From Cyprinodon diabolis (lineage: Eukaryota > Chordata > Actinopteri > Cyprinodontiformes > Cyprinodontidae), in assembly GCA_030533445.1 (NCBI GenBank), contig CM060062.1, positions 23,395,329-23,459,328 on the forward strand: a stretch of DNA of 64,000 nt, read 5' to 3'. The position numbers and the translations under genes are program-made. Below, piece after piece: positions 38,825 through 50,456 of the stretch. Every line of letters starts with the position of its first letter. The stretch's first letter is position 1. A model generated the notes under the pieces. The model searched no databases. It saw nothing but the letters and a program-made list of their open reading frames with translations, and had not been told where the DNA came from.

Positions 38825-41800
38825 GTTTAGAATATCTTACAATGCTTTAGGTCTTTTTTATTTAATGTTTGTTTTTATTATCTTGTTCATATAATTATTC
38901 CCTCCCTGTCTTTGTACAGAGTAGTGATAAGCTGCCACCACCATATTTAACAGTTTCCACACTTGCCTTGACCTTTTGGTCATTTTCTTGTCATTGTTAT
39001 GAAATTATTAATTGTTTTCTCTCTCTCTGTCTACAATATAACCCCAGAAGTTATTTGGATAATGTAGCAGCTGTAAATATATCTTTCCTGTTGTGCATTC
39101 ATGTGATCAGTCTGTTAATATTAAATTTATTTCACTGAGGGATGAGGATGTTTTAAACTTAAACATCCTCCAGTTAATAACAGCCTTGGGCCTTAGTGGT
39201 ACCTGGATTACTTCTGAATATCCTTACTATTTTTTTTTCTTCTGAGGGTAATGGTTTGAGTAAATAGCAGACATTTTTACATGGTTCTGACATTCCAACA
39301 GAAAATTACTTCCAAACACACATCAGAAAAGATTTTCTATTTGTCTCTATTTTGGCTCTTAAAATTGTATCGTATGTTATATTCTATTCAACCAGGCAGG
39401 ATATGTTTACAACCACGGCCTGGCAAAACTCAAAGCCTCTGTAGAGAAAGGAGAATATAGACTTGGAGAGGCATTCCACCATAGATAAAGGAAAAAAAAG
39501 TTTGCAGGCATTTTTGTCCGTTTCCTAAGAAGATGGATCTGAAAGTTTGCCAGGTACTTTACCATTAACAATCAGTGTCATAGTATTTTCTTCTGAAAAA
39601 CAATAACAATGTTATTGAGTATGTTTTTTTTTCCTTCTTCCTAATTCTCTAAAAACATTTACATTTATTATTACAAATCATTTATATGTCCCACTAATGA
39701 TGGAGCTCTCAACCTTCCCAGAACTTACAGAAATCACTTCTGCAACTTTCCTAGAACTTAATGGATCCTACTGAAAACCTACACATTGTGCTTTGTTGAA
39801 ATGTGCCAATATGAGATGCGTCTTAGGTACAGGTAGATGCGTAATAGGTATACGTGCTTAAAATTGTGTTCACTCAGGTAACAAGTACATTATGGTAAAG
39901 TAACTAATGTTCAGAAAAGTACCTCAGCAAAATACCATTGAAAGTACCTGCTGAGTTCCTAAAAGGAACCATCTAATAATCATATTTTAGATTTTAGGGT
40001 CTGTGTCTTTGAAGCATAATGGGATTTTCTGAAAAATGCTGTGCTTGTAACCTATTTATAAGCCCTCTTATAGTACAGACAGGTTCTGGAAAGTTGATTG
40101 TAAGCTCCCTAAAAGTGCCATGTAATTTAAAAAACAGTAACATGTCAAAGATTCAACTAATAATACAGCCTGGTATATGTGCAAGGAAAGTAACCTGTAA
40201 ATATTTCATGAAAATATCATGTAGGTTCTAGCAAATTTCAGGGTAGGTAGCCTCTAAATTAAGGGAACGTATGTGAGCATAATTAGCTGTGCATCAAGAC
40301 GGATTAAAAAACATAATTTTGCAGAAATAAGGAATGTGCAAACAATGCAATATTTTCTGAAGGCGGTTTGACAGAAGTTGGAAATACTAGAGATGGGGCT
40401 ATCTTCTAATTTTGTGTCTGTGGTCTAATTTGGGGTTTAAGGGAATCACATTAGAGAGAATGAGGTTGCTCTCCAGAATAACGTGTTAGTGATATTCCAG
40501 AGAATATGCTTGCATTTTAGCTTCCTTACTGTTTTAACGACAAAAACAAAAAGCTGGAAGTACACTAATAACATTTGAAAAAACTTATTTTAAAAATAGC
40601 TCTTAGAATACTTTATATCTATTAATGCTGGAAAACTGTAACCTTTAATGATTTATTATGACAGCCTAACAAAAAAGTTCATTATTATTTAATATTCTAT
40701 ATGTTAGTGTTTCTGAGTCCTTGCTACAAGCTGTCATGGCCAATTTAATTTTTTTTATCTTATGAAGGAACAGACATTACTTTCTTAAAAAAAAAAAAAG
40801 AAGAAATAGCTACCAGCACAATACAAGCAAAAAACCATATTCAAGTCACCCAAAAGGTTTATGTTTAAGATTCAACACTGAAGAGTTTTTAGCCATCTCC
40901 AAAAACCTAAATGAGAGTTTTTTGACATGCAGGTCTGTGGAAAGGAAAAGCAGGGTGAATGACCGCTTCCTGGGAAGATCTGTTTTCAAAAAGGCAGGGA
41001 TGAAGACAGGAAAGTCATCTAGGTTTACCCCTAATGCACTCACTCCTACTGCGTAGGATAACCTCTGATTGTGATGAACATCCAAGGGGAAGTAAACTAA
41101 AATAAAAGCCTTGGAGATGAGGCTTTTACATCAGTTCTGAGGAAACAGAGGCTATGCAACCTGTCAAACTAATCCCCCTCCCGATGGAAACATCTCTGAC
41201 ATACACAGACCAACAGCTCCAAAGCAGACAATGGGAAATTAGCTCACATTCATATTTGAAATATAAGATTATCATTCTGTGGTGTAATTACACAGCCATC
41301 CAGTGTCTGGATTTGAAACAGGCCTTAATTAAGACAAAAACATATAATAGTCTTCCATCATATCCATTTCAACTTAACATAGCACAATTACTCAGCAAAG
41401 CTTTTTACCTAAGATATCTGAAATTCACTGAATTGTTTTATAAATGCTTTTATCTGGTGTGAAAGCGACATTCAGGATATTTAGTGTCATGTAGATTTTT
41501 TTTTTGTTGCACACAATAATGCACCCTTTTATCAGCAGCTGTAATAAACCTGAAAGGCTGCTTTTAATCAAACAAAACATTTAAGAGGTACTAAAAGGAA
41601 AACTGCTTTCAGATGCACATCTAATTAAGGACAGGGGTTTAGATCTGCACAATTTTTGTGTAATATGTCTTCAGAGCAGATACAATGGGGTTTTTGACCA
41701 TTTTGTTTCCATTTGAGCCGTTGCAGAAGCAAAGAACCAGATTTTAGTCTGCATTGATAGACTAACCTCTGTCTCAATAAAAACCCAGAGCATCAACTGA

Positions 41801-42784
41801 TACCTCACATCATACTTCTATCTCCTCATGGTAAGCTGAGTCATGCAATGACGTATCAGATTTCAGCTTTTAGGCATGAAGATCAAAATAAAGTGTTAAA
41901 ATAAAAATATTAAAAAACTTAACACCTCCTCTTCTCTCCTTTAATGCACAGTTTTCATGGTATTAAGTTTATCTTGTTGATTTTAGTTTCTGTTATCCAT
42001 TTTCCTGCCCCATGTGGATTTTTTTTACCCACATTAGATGACAAGCATGCCTAAACACTTAATGAACTTTTCTAATTGTCTTATCCTCCTGTAATCCAGC
42101 AAAAACATCTTAATGTGACACTTTTTGAACAGCCTGAAAGCTTACTTTAAACAGATCAATGCCTAAAGAAGACGGTTTGCTCACATTTTGTATATAAAAT
42201 ACAATTCAGAGGAAGCACTATAGGTAATGGCATTTGCATATTTGTAAATCTCCCTTCACAGGTTTGAAACCAACTGTGTCTTTTAGAAGTATTTATCGCT
42301 TTTTATGTTACAACTACAACCTTTAGTGTGCTTTATTCAGATTATATGTTAGGTCAATCCAAAGAAAATCGTCAATTTGAAATGGAAGAAAAATAACGTT
42401 TTCTTTTTCTCAAATCTGAAATTGGTGACATGCATTTCATTAGTCTGGTGGAACCATATGTTTCAGAAGACACCTTAAGAGTAAAAGAAGCTTGTAATCC
42501 ATTCTCAATATGAATCCAGCTGCTCTGTAAGGGTCTGAGCTTTGATGGAGAAAAAAACAAATAACTTTGTGGAGATCAATGAATACAGCAAACAGCTTAG
42601 GGGTAGAGTTCAGTAGATGTTGAAAGCAAACTTATGTTATATAAAAATATTAAAAGATTTAAATATCTCTGTTAGAAAAGCAGACAAGAGGCCGATGGGA
42701 GCAAAGGTGGGGCAATAGATATCCACATGTTCTCACTATGGAGAAACACCATAATAGAAAAATCCATCTCCAGTTTTCCTACAG

Positions 42785-43090
42785 GCCGTGCAGAAAAGGA
42801 AACATGTGGAGGAAAGTGTTCTGGTTGGATGAGAGCAAAACTGATTATTTTTGGTCAACATGGAAAATTCTGAGTCAGGGAAACTAAGACTGCACATCAT
42901 TCTAAACACGGCAGTGGCAGAGTCGTTCTATGGGGGTGCTGCTCTTCATCAGGGAAAATAAAGCTGCATGGATGGAGCAAAATACAGGATGAACCTGGAA
43001 AAAGCCTGATAGAAGCTCCAGAAGATATGAGACAAGTGTGAAGGTTTACCTTTTGCATACAGGCAGAGCTACATGGAATTATGGATTAAG
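42785..43090 (+). mobile_element. Decayed Tc1-like transposon relic
   Basis: Reads as a mutated Tc1 transposase: aaacatgtggaggaaagtgt then tctggttggatgagagcaaa (WSDES region, here WLDESK), ttttggtcaacatggaaaat, gggggtgctgctcttcatca (WGC/F motif region), ggatggagcaaaatacagga and gcagagctacatggaattat. Several stops and deletions interrupt the frame, and no inverted ends were found. The family differs from the 12034 copy and is a close relative of the abundant salmonid/percomorph Tc1 type. Confidence 0.75.
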
Positions 43091-45372
43091 GAATATTCAT
43101 TTGTTAGATTAAAATAACAATTGTCTGTCCATGTATTACAAATAATCTTCAGAGACACAAGTTATACAAACCAACTTTGGACATGTGCTGCTATTCTGCA
43201 AATAGGTTGGAAACAAATAACTTCTGATGATGCAGCAATTGGGAATTCTATTGACTCTATAGTAACACATAATAAATAGTTTTGTTTGATTAATAAAGAC
43301 CCTAAAACCATGAAAACTTTCCCCCTTATCTTAAGGCCGTGCACTACTGTGTGTACTATGATTTAAAACCCAAAGACTCTACGTTAGTTGGTAGTTGTAA
43401 CATGACCAGTTGTGAAAAAGTTGAAATACAATCACAAGTTAAACAGTAGGCGTTGGTTAGACCTCAGTGTCAAAACATTTCTACAAAGCTCACAGGATGT
43501 AATTTGTACCAGATGTTCTACTCCCCCAAAAAAATCCCCAGTCATGTCTCGGTCCATGCAGGTCATGACTCAGAATGCATCAAAAGTAGAGTCTTTATTG
43601 ATGAGTGGGCCAAAGAACCACCTCAGTTAAACTTTACAGATACAGGATATCATCTCGCAAAAAGAGTGCCAGACGTAAAAATTATGACCTCACTTTTCCT
43701 TTTTCATATCAACATCTGTACAAGTTGTAATACCAGGTTTGGAATCTATGAAATGCAGTGGAATGCATGCTAGAACAGTAGGCTGTGCAAGTGTCCACAT
43801 TTAAAAGATTGACTGCATGTTGATATCTCTATGCCTAACGCACTGAAGGTCAGACATTTTGCATTACATGAATCTTAATTTGGAGAAACAATGCAGTGCA
43901 GATCCCCGCACCAGCCTGATTTCGCTTTGATTTCTCAAACAAGACACTCAAATGGTGACATTTGAATCGAGTGGAAATAAAAGAGGGCCGGGTAACATTC
44001 AGCTTCCTTCATGATGTGTCTTCTTTTGTGTTGTATTCTGGTGAAAGCATACAGTAACAGTACAGTACTTTAAAACATTCCCAAGACCATCGTTTGCAAA
44101 TAAATATACATCTTCTATATTTTTTTTAAACAGATGTAATATAAATACATCACTGAAGTCGCCATTAAATATTACGCCCTGTTTGTAATATACAAGTGTT
44201 CAAAATGAATCTGCCCCTCCCCCCTTTTTTAAATCTTAACCCCCAGTATGTCACATTTTTTTTGCACATTAGCATTAAATAAAAAAATCATACCACATTT
44301 TCAGTTGCAGAAATCCATTTAAAGGATAAATTTCCATATGATGGCGGCTGAATTTTTGCAGGATTTTGAGTGTGGCTGCTTTCATTTTGACTCAGTATTA
44401 CTGAAACCTATTCTATCATCATTACTCCTTTCAGTCTCATTCTGCCTCTCTCTCTCCCTTCCAGCCTCTCTACCTTTTTTGCTCTCACACGCACACATAC
44501 ACATACACCCACCCACACACAAATGCTATAGAAAAACACGCAAGCAGGAATCTACATTCCTGTACAGTCTATACAATAAGAAATTAAGTCATATTTCAAA
44601 ATAGTGTCATCTGGTTCAACATGTATTGTTTACAAATAAAGCAAAACAGGCAATTTTTTTTTCATTGTATGATACAAAGAAACCTGACACGCCCTAAGTC
44701 CAAAAAAATCAAGCATGTTTGGGGGGCTTCTGCATTCACAACAGCTATTTAAATGTGTCCAAAGGTATTGGCTCTGCTTAATATTCGGGTGTCTCCTTTC
44801 AATAACATGAAAAGGCGTCCAGAGGGGTCTATCGCTCCATTCAGACCCCTTTGAGTTCTTTGATGTGTTTCAGAGTTTTGCAATTCTCTGATCAACACTT
44901 TCTGTTCACAGTCCACGGCACATTTCTTCAAGGTTTTGATTTATTTTTTTTATCAATTAAGGGTCTAATGTGACACAAACTAGTTCTCAGTAGAAAGCTC
45001 TGGGCTGTGTCCGTCTGAAATAAGGCAACATTATTTTGAAAATGGCATCTGTCACACCTAATTGGAGTGGTGATTGTTGGGATCTTTCCAATCTATCATT
45101 TGTACAGTACATCAGAGGTACCCATTGCCAAAGTGTTACCAAGGGTTTTTCTGTGCCACCTGTCCAGACTTTTTTCACCTCACTGGCTTATTCAAACATA
45201 TACATTCTTCAAACATTGGCATCCTGCCTGAATTTGGTAGCAACATTTGGATTTTGTTGTGCAAAACAACAAATCGGACACCCACATTTAGAGCAAGTGG
45301 ACTAAAACCCTACTGCTCTCTAAAATTTGCTTTGAAACCTGAAACATTCCTTGAATGAACCCTAATTTGGTC
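43091..45372 (-). other. gpr173 3' flank, probably including its 3' UTR
   Basis: 2.3 kb of non-coding DNA downstream of gpr173, which is on the minus strand. SREB mRNAs typically have long 3' UTRs. A minus-strand AATAAA at about 43593-43598 (plus-strand tttatt) is one possible end, but there are others. It contains CT/CA-rich simple sequence at 44432-44522. No other gene was recognised. Confidence 0.45.
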
Positions 45373-46581
45373 TCACATGATGCAGTAGGCCTCATCCTGG
45401 GGCAGGTGTTGTTTAGTCCTCCAGTAAGTGGGCAGATGGGCTCGCAGCACTTTTCTTAGATCCTCGTTGAGCAGGAGACAGAAGATAGGGTTGACGCCAG
45501 CCTGGGCGAAGCTCATCCACACTGTGATCGAAAGGTACCTGTGAGGGATGGCGCAAGACTTGACAAACACCCTCCAGAAGCAGGCCACAATGTAGGGCGC
45601 CCAGAGGACTAAGAAAAGCAGGGTGATGGTGTAGAACATCCTGCCGAGCCTCCTCTCTGAACGCACCTCCTCCATCCCGAGCAGCCGCCGGTGCTGATTG
45701 TGTAAATTCTGCCTGATGCCCAACAGAGTCGGTGGCATTGGACCCCGACCAAAACCTGCAATCCAGTTGGCTGCTGCTTGGCCTGTTGCCCCAGGACCAT
45801 GAAAGGTCCAGTTCTGGCTGATTGCTGGTACCAGTTGGACTGGTTTCATCTTGCGGTGTCTGTATTCAAACAGCAGGAGTTTGGCATAGAAGCCATGAGT
45901 GGCCAAGACCACAACGGCCAGCATCAACATGAAACCCAGGGTGTCGTTGGTCTTCAAGTAGCGGTGTTCAAAAATGCACTGATCTTCATCACGGATGAAC
46001 TTGTAAGTTCCCACATCAAAGACAGGAGGAAATGCCATAGCGACGGCCAGGGTCCACACCATGCAAATGATGGCGGCACAGGTCCAGATGGTCATGCGTT
46101 TGGCATAGAAGCGGTGGTGGGCGATGGCAAGGTACCGGGTGACGGCCACACAAAACAGCATGAAGGCAGCGTGAAAACAAAACAGAACAGCCATAAAAGC
46201 AACGACTTTACAACTCAAGGCGCTGTAAGTCCAGGCTGAGCTGTTGTGGACAGACACCAGCACAAAGGGGAAGCAAGCAGCGGAGCGGACTGCATCAGCC
46301 AGGCACAGGTCCAGGAGAAAGAAGTAAGGGGCCTTGTGGAGTGTCCTATCCCGCAGCACCAGCATAGAAACCAAGAGGTTGCCCACGAGGCTGACACAGA
46401 TGATCAACCCCAAGAAGACCAGCTTAAAGTAGGCAGACACGTCTGTGGCAGTGATTCCCCCGCTGTTGCTGCTGCCATCATTGCTGCTGCTACTGCTGCC
46501 TCCCTTCGCCAGTCCACTCTGGGAAGCTAGCACAGCCAGTAAACTGCCAGGACCATCAATGGCAAAGCTCTGGTTAGCCAT
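45373..46581 (-). CDS. gpr173: GPR173 / SREB3, super-conserved orphan G-protein-coupled receptor
   Basis: Seven-transmembrane class-A receptor of the SREB family (GPR27, GPR85, GPR173), expressed mainly in brain; phoenixin is a proposed ligand for GPR173. One uninterrupted coding exon of 402 residues. I place the start at ATG 46579-46581 (MANQSF), because SREB proteins begin MAN; the frame is open five codons further up but only to a TTG. Diagnostic stretches are LHKAPYFFLLDLCLADAVRS, FMAVLFCFHAAFMLF, RYLAIAHHRFYAKR (TRY in place of DRY), FPPVFDVGTYKFIRDEDQCI, QNWTFHGPGATGQAAANWIA, FGRGPMPPTLLGIRQN, WMSFAQAGVNPIFCLLLNED and the end EAYCIM. RKMKPVQLVPAISQNW and FDVGTYKFI fit GPR173 better than GPR85 or GPR27. 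The N-terminus is longer and Ser/Gly-rich (residues about 25-45) compared with the 373-residue human protein. Teleosts can have two SREB3 copies; I cannot say which this is. Confidence 0.96.
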   Translation of the reverse strand: MANQSFAIDGPGSLLAVLASQSGLAKGGSSSSSNDGSSNSGGITATDVSAYFKLVFLGLIICVSLVGNLLVSMLVLRDRTLHKAPYFFLLDLCLADAVRSAACFPFVLVSVHNSSAWTYSALSCKVVAFMAVLFCFHAAFMLFCVAVTRYLAIAHHRFYAKRMTIWTCAAIICMVWTLAVAMAFPPVFDVGTYKFIRDEDQCIFEHRYLKTNDTLGFMLMLAVVVLATHGFYAKLLLFEYRHRKMKPVQLVPAISQNWTFHGPGATGQAAANWIAGFGRGPMPPTLLGIRQNLHNQHRRLLGMEEVRSERRLGRMFYTITLLFLVLWAPYIVACFWRVFVKSCAIPHRYLSITVWMSFAQAGVNPIFCLLLNEDLRKVLRAHLPTYWRTKQHLPQDEAYCIM

Positions 46582-47402
46582 TCTATCGCCCTCCAAGAGA
46601 GCCTGCCTGATCTGGGCCCTTAAAAGAACAGCTATTTTCCTCCTGCCGCCTCCGTCGTCGTCTCCGCTGATCTCTACAAGGAGAGGCCGAGCGGATCTTT
46701 TCTACTCGACAGAATCATTTCTCTTCTTTGTCCATGGCCTCACCGCCTGGGAACAGAGACACAAATGTTTCAGATTAAAAAAAAAAAAAACAGGAAACAA
46801 GATGTCTGACCTGCATGTGAGTGAAGTCTAAATGGATACAAAAAACACGAGTGTCGTGTTGGACGACACAGCTCAAAAATTTCTACCTTCCTGTTTCACT
46901 AACGTTGGGATCAGATCAGCAGCTCTACAGCATGCCAGCTCCTTGGCTCACTCAGTAATTACCTAGCCCGTTGCTAAGATACTACAGCTCACATACTTTG
47001 TGCAAGTGTGGGTGTTTGAGTGAATGCATGGGGGTGTACAGGGATGAAGGGCGGATGGAGGGGAGGGGGGCAGACACAGCATAACCAACCCTGAGCATGT
47101 CCAACAAACAGAGATGTTGTAAATGAGCAAAGGACATTTTAAGCTTTCCCTGCGCTCCTCTGTATGTGTGTAGAGCAGAGGGTGCAGTCTATAGCATTCA
47201 TATCAGAGAGCAAATATGGGAACATAGCAGCAGAGCAGGGGCAGCCATTTCTTTTTTGTTTTTTCTTTTTCCTTTGACTCTGCGTCTGTGTGAAGTGTGC
47301 TACCTCACTCAACAGGAGGCGATAAAGTGATAGGATAAAGCAAAGATAATTACACAACCAAAATCAGAATGCAAGCAGGAACTAGTACTGATACAAATAT
47401 AT

Positions 47403-47446
47403 CTATCTATCTATATATATATAGATATATATAGATAGATATACAC
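47403..47446. repeat. Interrupted (ATCT)/(AT)/(AGAT) palindromic microsatellite
   Basis: atctatctatct, then atatatatat, then agatagatat: a simple repeat whose left and right parts are reverse complements. Confidence 0.85.
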
Positions 47447-47479
47447 CCTGGAAAAATCTAAATCTACACTGGAAAAACC

Positions 47480-47753
47480 ATCTAGAAATAAGGAAACATT
47501 TCTTAAATTAAGTGTATTTACCCTTAATTTGAGTATGTAAATGAGATAGTTTGCCAATGGAATGAGTATTTTTACTCTTAAAATAAGATAATTAGATAAT
47601 GTGTATCTGAAATAAGGCAATGCAATTGTGTTTTCTTATTTTAAATCTAAATAGTTTTGTTCCATTAGCAAAGTGTTTGTTTTACCTCCCCAATCCAAGA
47701 ACAAATGCACTTATTTTAAGAAAAAAATGACTTATCTAGATCTTGATTTTTTC

Positions 47754-47755
<2 letters not shown>
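47480..47755. repeat. Interspersed repeat B, copy 2
   Basis: AT-rich repeat sharing ordered blocks with 37880-38165 (for example gtttgccaatggaatgagta against ctgccaaaggaattagtatt). It is followed directly by the TA microsatellite at 47759. Confidence 0.6.

Positions 47756-47758
<3 letters not shown>

Positions 47759-47797
<39 letters not shown>
47759..47797. repeat. (TA)n microsatellite
   Basis: About 19 uninterrupted TA units. Confidence 0.95.
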
Positions 47798-47799
<2 letters not shown>

Positions 47800-49215
47800 G
47801 ATGTATAATGGCTATAATGCCTAGTTCGTGTTGGCCCTGTCACTGTAGGCCAAGAACATGAATGTCTTTTCCCAGTGTGTTTTTTTTAAAAAACAATATG
47901 ATTTCACCTGATTAAATGGCTGCCAAGCCAGCAAGGCCTAAAACACAGGGTGGAGTAAGTAACAGATGAACAGGTGTCAAAATCACCTGTTTTGTGTGTG
48001 TTTGACAGATAAAGACAGACAGAGGTGGAGAAGAACAGATAAAGATGATAACCTACCTTTCATTCCCCTCATTCTTTTCCTCCTATTTTTTTAGTCTTCT
48101 CTTATTTCACGGCAAAAGAAAAAAGGATCCCGGTCGCTTTGTTTCACTGCTCGTTAAATCGAGTGAAAGACACATAATAAAGCTTCATGCTCTTGATGCG
48201 CTCTCAGCCTCAAACAACACCTGTTATGCATAAATCCATCCAAAAAAAAAACATGGAATAAACATGAAACAGGAGATGCTGTCAAATAGCATTGATCATC
48301 AACAGCTGATCAAATAATCCAGCATGAGAGAGAGAGATGTGTTAAAAAATATAAGAATGATAACAAAAAGAAGAAGGGGAAAAAAATCCACCACCCTTTT
48401 TTACAGGGAGAGGGAGGGATGTGTTCATTTGAATATCATCCGAGAAAACAGATTTTATGTTGCATCACAACGATAGGAAGGCATCTGTTTTTCTCTGATC
48501 ATATATGTCCAATTGATGTCAGGAATCCCAAATGTTTAGAATAAGCCACCCGCCACAGTTAAGGAGGAATAAAATAATAAAAGGTCTTGGCGTGCGCAGC
48601 GGCCAGTGGCACCAGGACAATTAGTCCACCCAGACAACAGCCTCGATGCGCCTCTGTTTCCCATCTTTTAGTCAAAAATATAAGGATGAAAAACCCAGAA
48701 ATAAAAGGCGATGCAGCTGCCCCTAAACTGTCAGTATGCAGTCTTTGTTTGGCTGGTGGGCTACATCCTAATGCTCCATAATAAAAGCCTCCATGACAGA
48801 TGGAAATATATGAGGAAAGCCGAAGCCAAAAAAAAAAAAAAAAATCCAGCAGAGGTAAAACGAAAATTATTTTCTACCTCGAAGATGCTGCTTTCGACAT
48901 CCGCTCTAGGACATCAATATATAACCCTTAAAAAAAAAAAAAAAGGGAAGAAAAACCGCGCGGCCAGGATCGGGCGAATTATTCCTGAATAATCCCAATT
49001 ATGGCTGCTGGAGAGGAGGCAGCTCGCACATTCGCGGAAAGCGTCGGTTTTATTCGGAGGGAGGGAGAAGGAGGAGGAGGGGGGGTGGCAGCAGGGAGGA
49101 GGGGAGGGGGAGAGAGGGAGGCAGGGAGGAGGAGGCAGACCTGCTGATATGGGACATGACTTAAAAAGCCGCCCTGTAACCGTTTTTTTTGTTTTGTTTT
49201 GTTTTGACTGCATGG

Positions 49216-49549
49216 TACGGAAGAGGATTAGGGCCACTGGAAAAAAAAAAGTTAACTGATTTTTTTTATTTTATTTCAGTATAGTATGGGAAAAAAGTCA
49301 GAATTCTGAATTTAATGTCAGAATTCAGACTTTTTTCTCAGAATTCTGACTTTTTTTTCTCAGAATTCTGACTTTTTTATTGTCAGAATTCAGTCAGAAT
49401 TCTGAGAAAAAAGTCAAAATTCTGACTTTAATCTCAGAATTCTGACTTTTTTCTCAGAATTCTGAGATTAAAGTCAGAATTCTGACTTTAAAAATTTTTA
49501 AAATCAGTTAACTTTTTTTTTTTTTCAGTGGCCCTAATCCTCTTCCGTA
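49216..49549. mobile_element. Palindromic MITE built from CAGAATTCTG repeats
   Basis: A 334-bp element with inverted ends of about 45 bp: left tacggaagaggattagggcc, right ggccctaatcctcttccgta; both then pass through an A/T run into gttaactgatttt or its complement. The hexamer gcatgg flanks it directly at 49210-49215 and 49550-49555. The interior is an array of gtcagaattctgac and ctcagaattctgag words separated by T or A runs, with nine GAATTC sites between 49301 and 49482. Because the word is itself a palindrome, the whole element can fold in many registers. No coding capacity. Confidence 0.8.
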
Positions 49550-49648
49550 GCATGGACACTGAGAAGCTCCAGCTGTCAACAAACCATTTCTCATTGGTCT
49601 CCTGTCCTCTGACACAAAGCAGGCTGGATGGACCTGAGATGACACGCA

Positions 49649-50382
49649 CAAGGGCGGAACTAGATGGGGGGCCAGGGCCACCCCTGTGGTCACCCCTACC
49701 ATTTTTCCCCCCTAATACAGATGGTGGCAGCAGTGATACTCTCAATTGTACGGAGCCCCCTGGGTGTCAGGGTAAAAAGCCGGTGGAAATCCGTGGGCAC
49801 GGATTGATAAACTGAGCGCACGGTTTTCCAATCCGTGTGCGCAATTTAAGAAATTGTGCTCTCGGTTTATTAATCCAGGCCCACAGATTGAGAAACTGTG
49901 CTCTCGGTTTATTAATCCAGGCCCGCAGATTGAGAAACTGTGCTCTCGGCTTATTAATCCGGGCCCGCAGATTGAGAAACTGTGCTCTCGGTTTATTAAT
50001 CCGGGCCCGCAGATTGAGAAACTGTGCTCTCGGTTTATTAATCCGGGCCCGCAGATTGAGAAACTGTGCTCTCGGTTTATTAATCCGGGCCCGCAGATTG
50101 AGAAACTGTGCTCTCGGTTTATTAATCCGGGCCCGCAGATTGAGAAACTGTGCTCTCGGTTTATTAATCCGTGCCCGCGGATTGAGAAACTGTGCTCTCG
50201 GTTTATTAACCCGTGCCCGCGGATTGAGAAACTGTGCTCTCGGTTTATTAACCCGTGCCCGCAGATAGAGAAAACTGTGCTCTCGGCTTATTAATCCGTG
50301 CCCGCGGACTGAGAAACTGTGCTCTGGGTTTATTACCCGTGCCCGCGGAATGAGAAACTGTGATGTTCTGGCTACACCTCTG
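49649..50382. mobile_element. hAT-type element with 8-bp target duplication and a minisatellite core
   Basis: The left end is caagggcggaactagatggg and the right end is gttctggctacacctctg. The reverse complement of the right end (cagaggtgtagccag) resembles the left end (caagggcggaactag), so these are degenerate inverted ends of the common hAT type. The direct repeat gacacgca flanks the element exactly at 49641-49648 and 50383-50390. Nearly all of the interior from 49815 is a 42-bp tandem array (listed separately). A relative lies next to it at 50457-51201. Confidence 0.8.
49815..50360. repeat. 42-bp minisatellite, about 13 copies
   Basis: The unit contains ctgtgctctcggtttattaa then tccgggcccgcagattgaga. 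The word tgctct recurs at 49857, 49899, 49941, 49983, 50025, 50067, 50109, 50151, 50193, 50235, 50278 and 50320, so the period is 42 (43 once). A degenerate unit precedes at about 49815. Central copies (49941-50150) are almost identical, while outer copies differ (gggcccgc versus gtgcccgc). Since 42 is a multiple of three, several frames on both strands stay open through the array; these are not genes. Confidence 0.95.
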
Positions 50383-50456
50383 GACACGCACAGCCTGACA
50401 AGGCCATAAAAAGACATTCGGAGGATAACATAAGGCCCACAATCATAAATCTGAAA

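Larger units (their letters stand above)
36516..42784. other. Gene-poor intergenic region
   Basis: Six kilobases without supported genes. The recognised contents are listed separately: repeat B copy 1, a retroelement relic and a perfect hairpin. Fragment 38186-38240 (gcactggcccctgtgggccc) resembles an end of the hAT-type family at 49.6 kb. Frames up to 108 codons here carry no known motif. Confidence 0.45.
46582..49215 (-). promoter_or_regulatory. gpr173 upstream region (5' UTR and probable promoter area)
   Basis: In minus-strand sense, a possible splice acceptor lies about 40 bp before the ATG (gctgttcttttaag|ggccc), so the gene may have non-coding 5' exons. GC-richer patches occur at 46620-46700 and 48580-48620, and at 48950-49140 with long purine runs (gggagggagaaggaggagga). 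These are candidates for the first exon and promoter. The interval also holds repeat B copy 2 (47480-47755) and simple repeats. No other coding region is supported. Confidence 0.4.

Noticed and set aside
45778..46239. 153-codon plus-strand frame
   Set aside because: Antisense shadow of the gpr173 coding exon.
49815..50360. Regular array that could be taken for a CRISPR
   Set aside because: Units are contiguous 42-bp repeats without unique spacers, in a vertebrate genome and inside a transposable element.
49767..50417. 216-codon minus-strand frame with 14-residue repeats, and the plus-strand frames through the same array
   Set aside because: Produced by the 42-bp minisatellite, whose length is a multiple of three; frames on both strands are open at once, which is a property of the repeat and not evidence for a protein.
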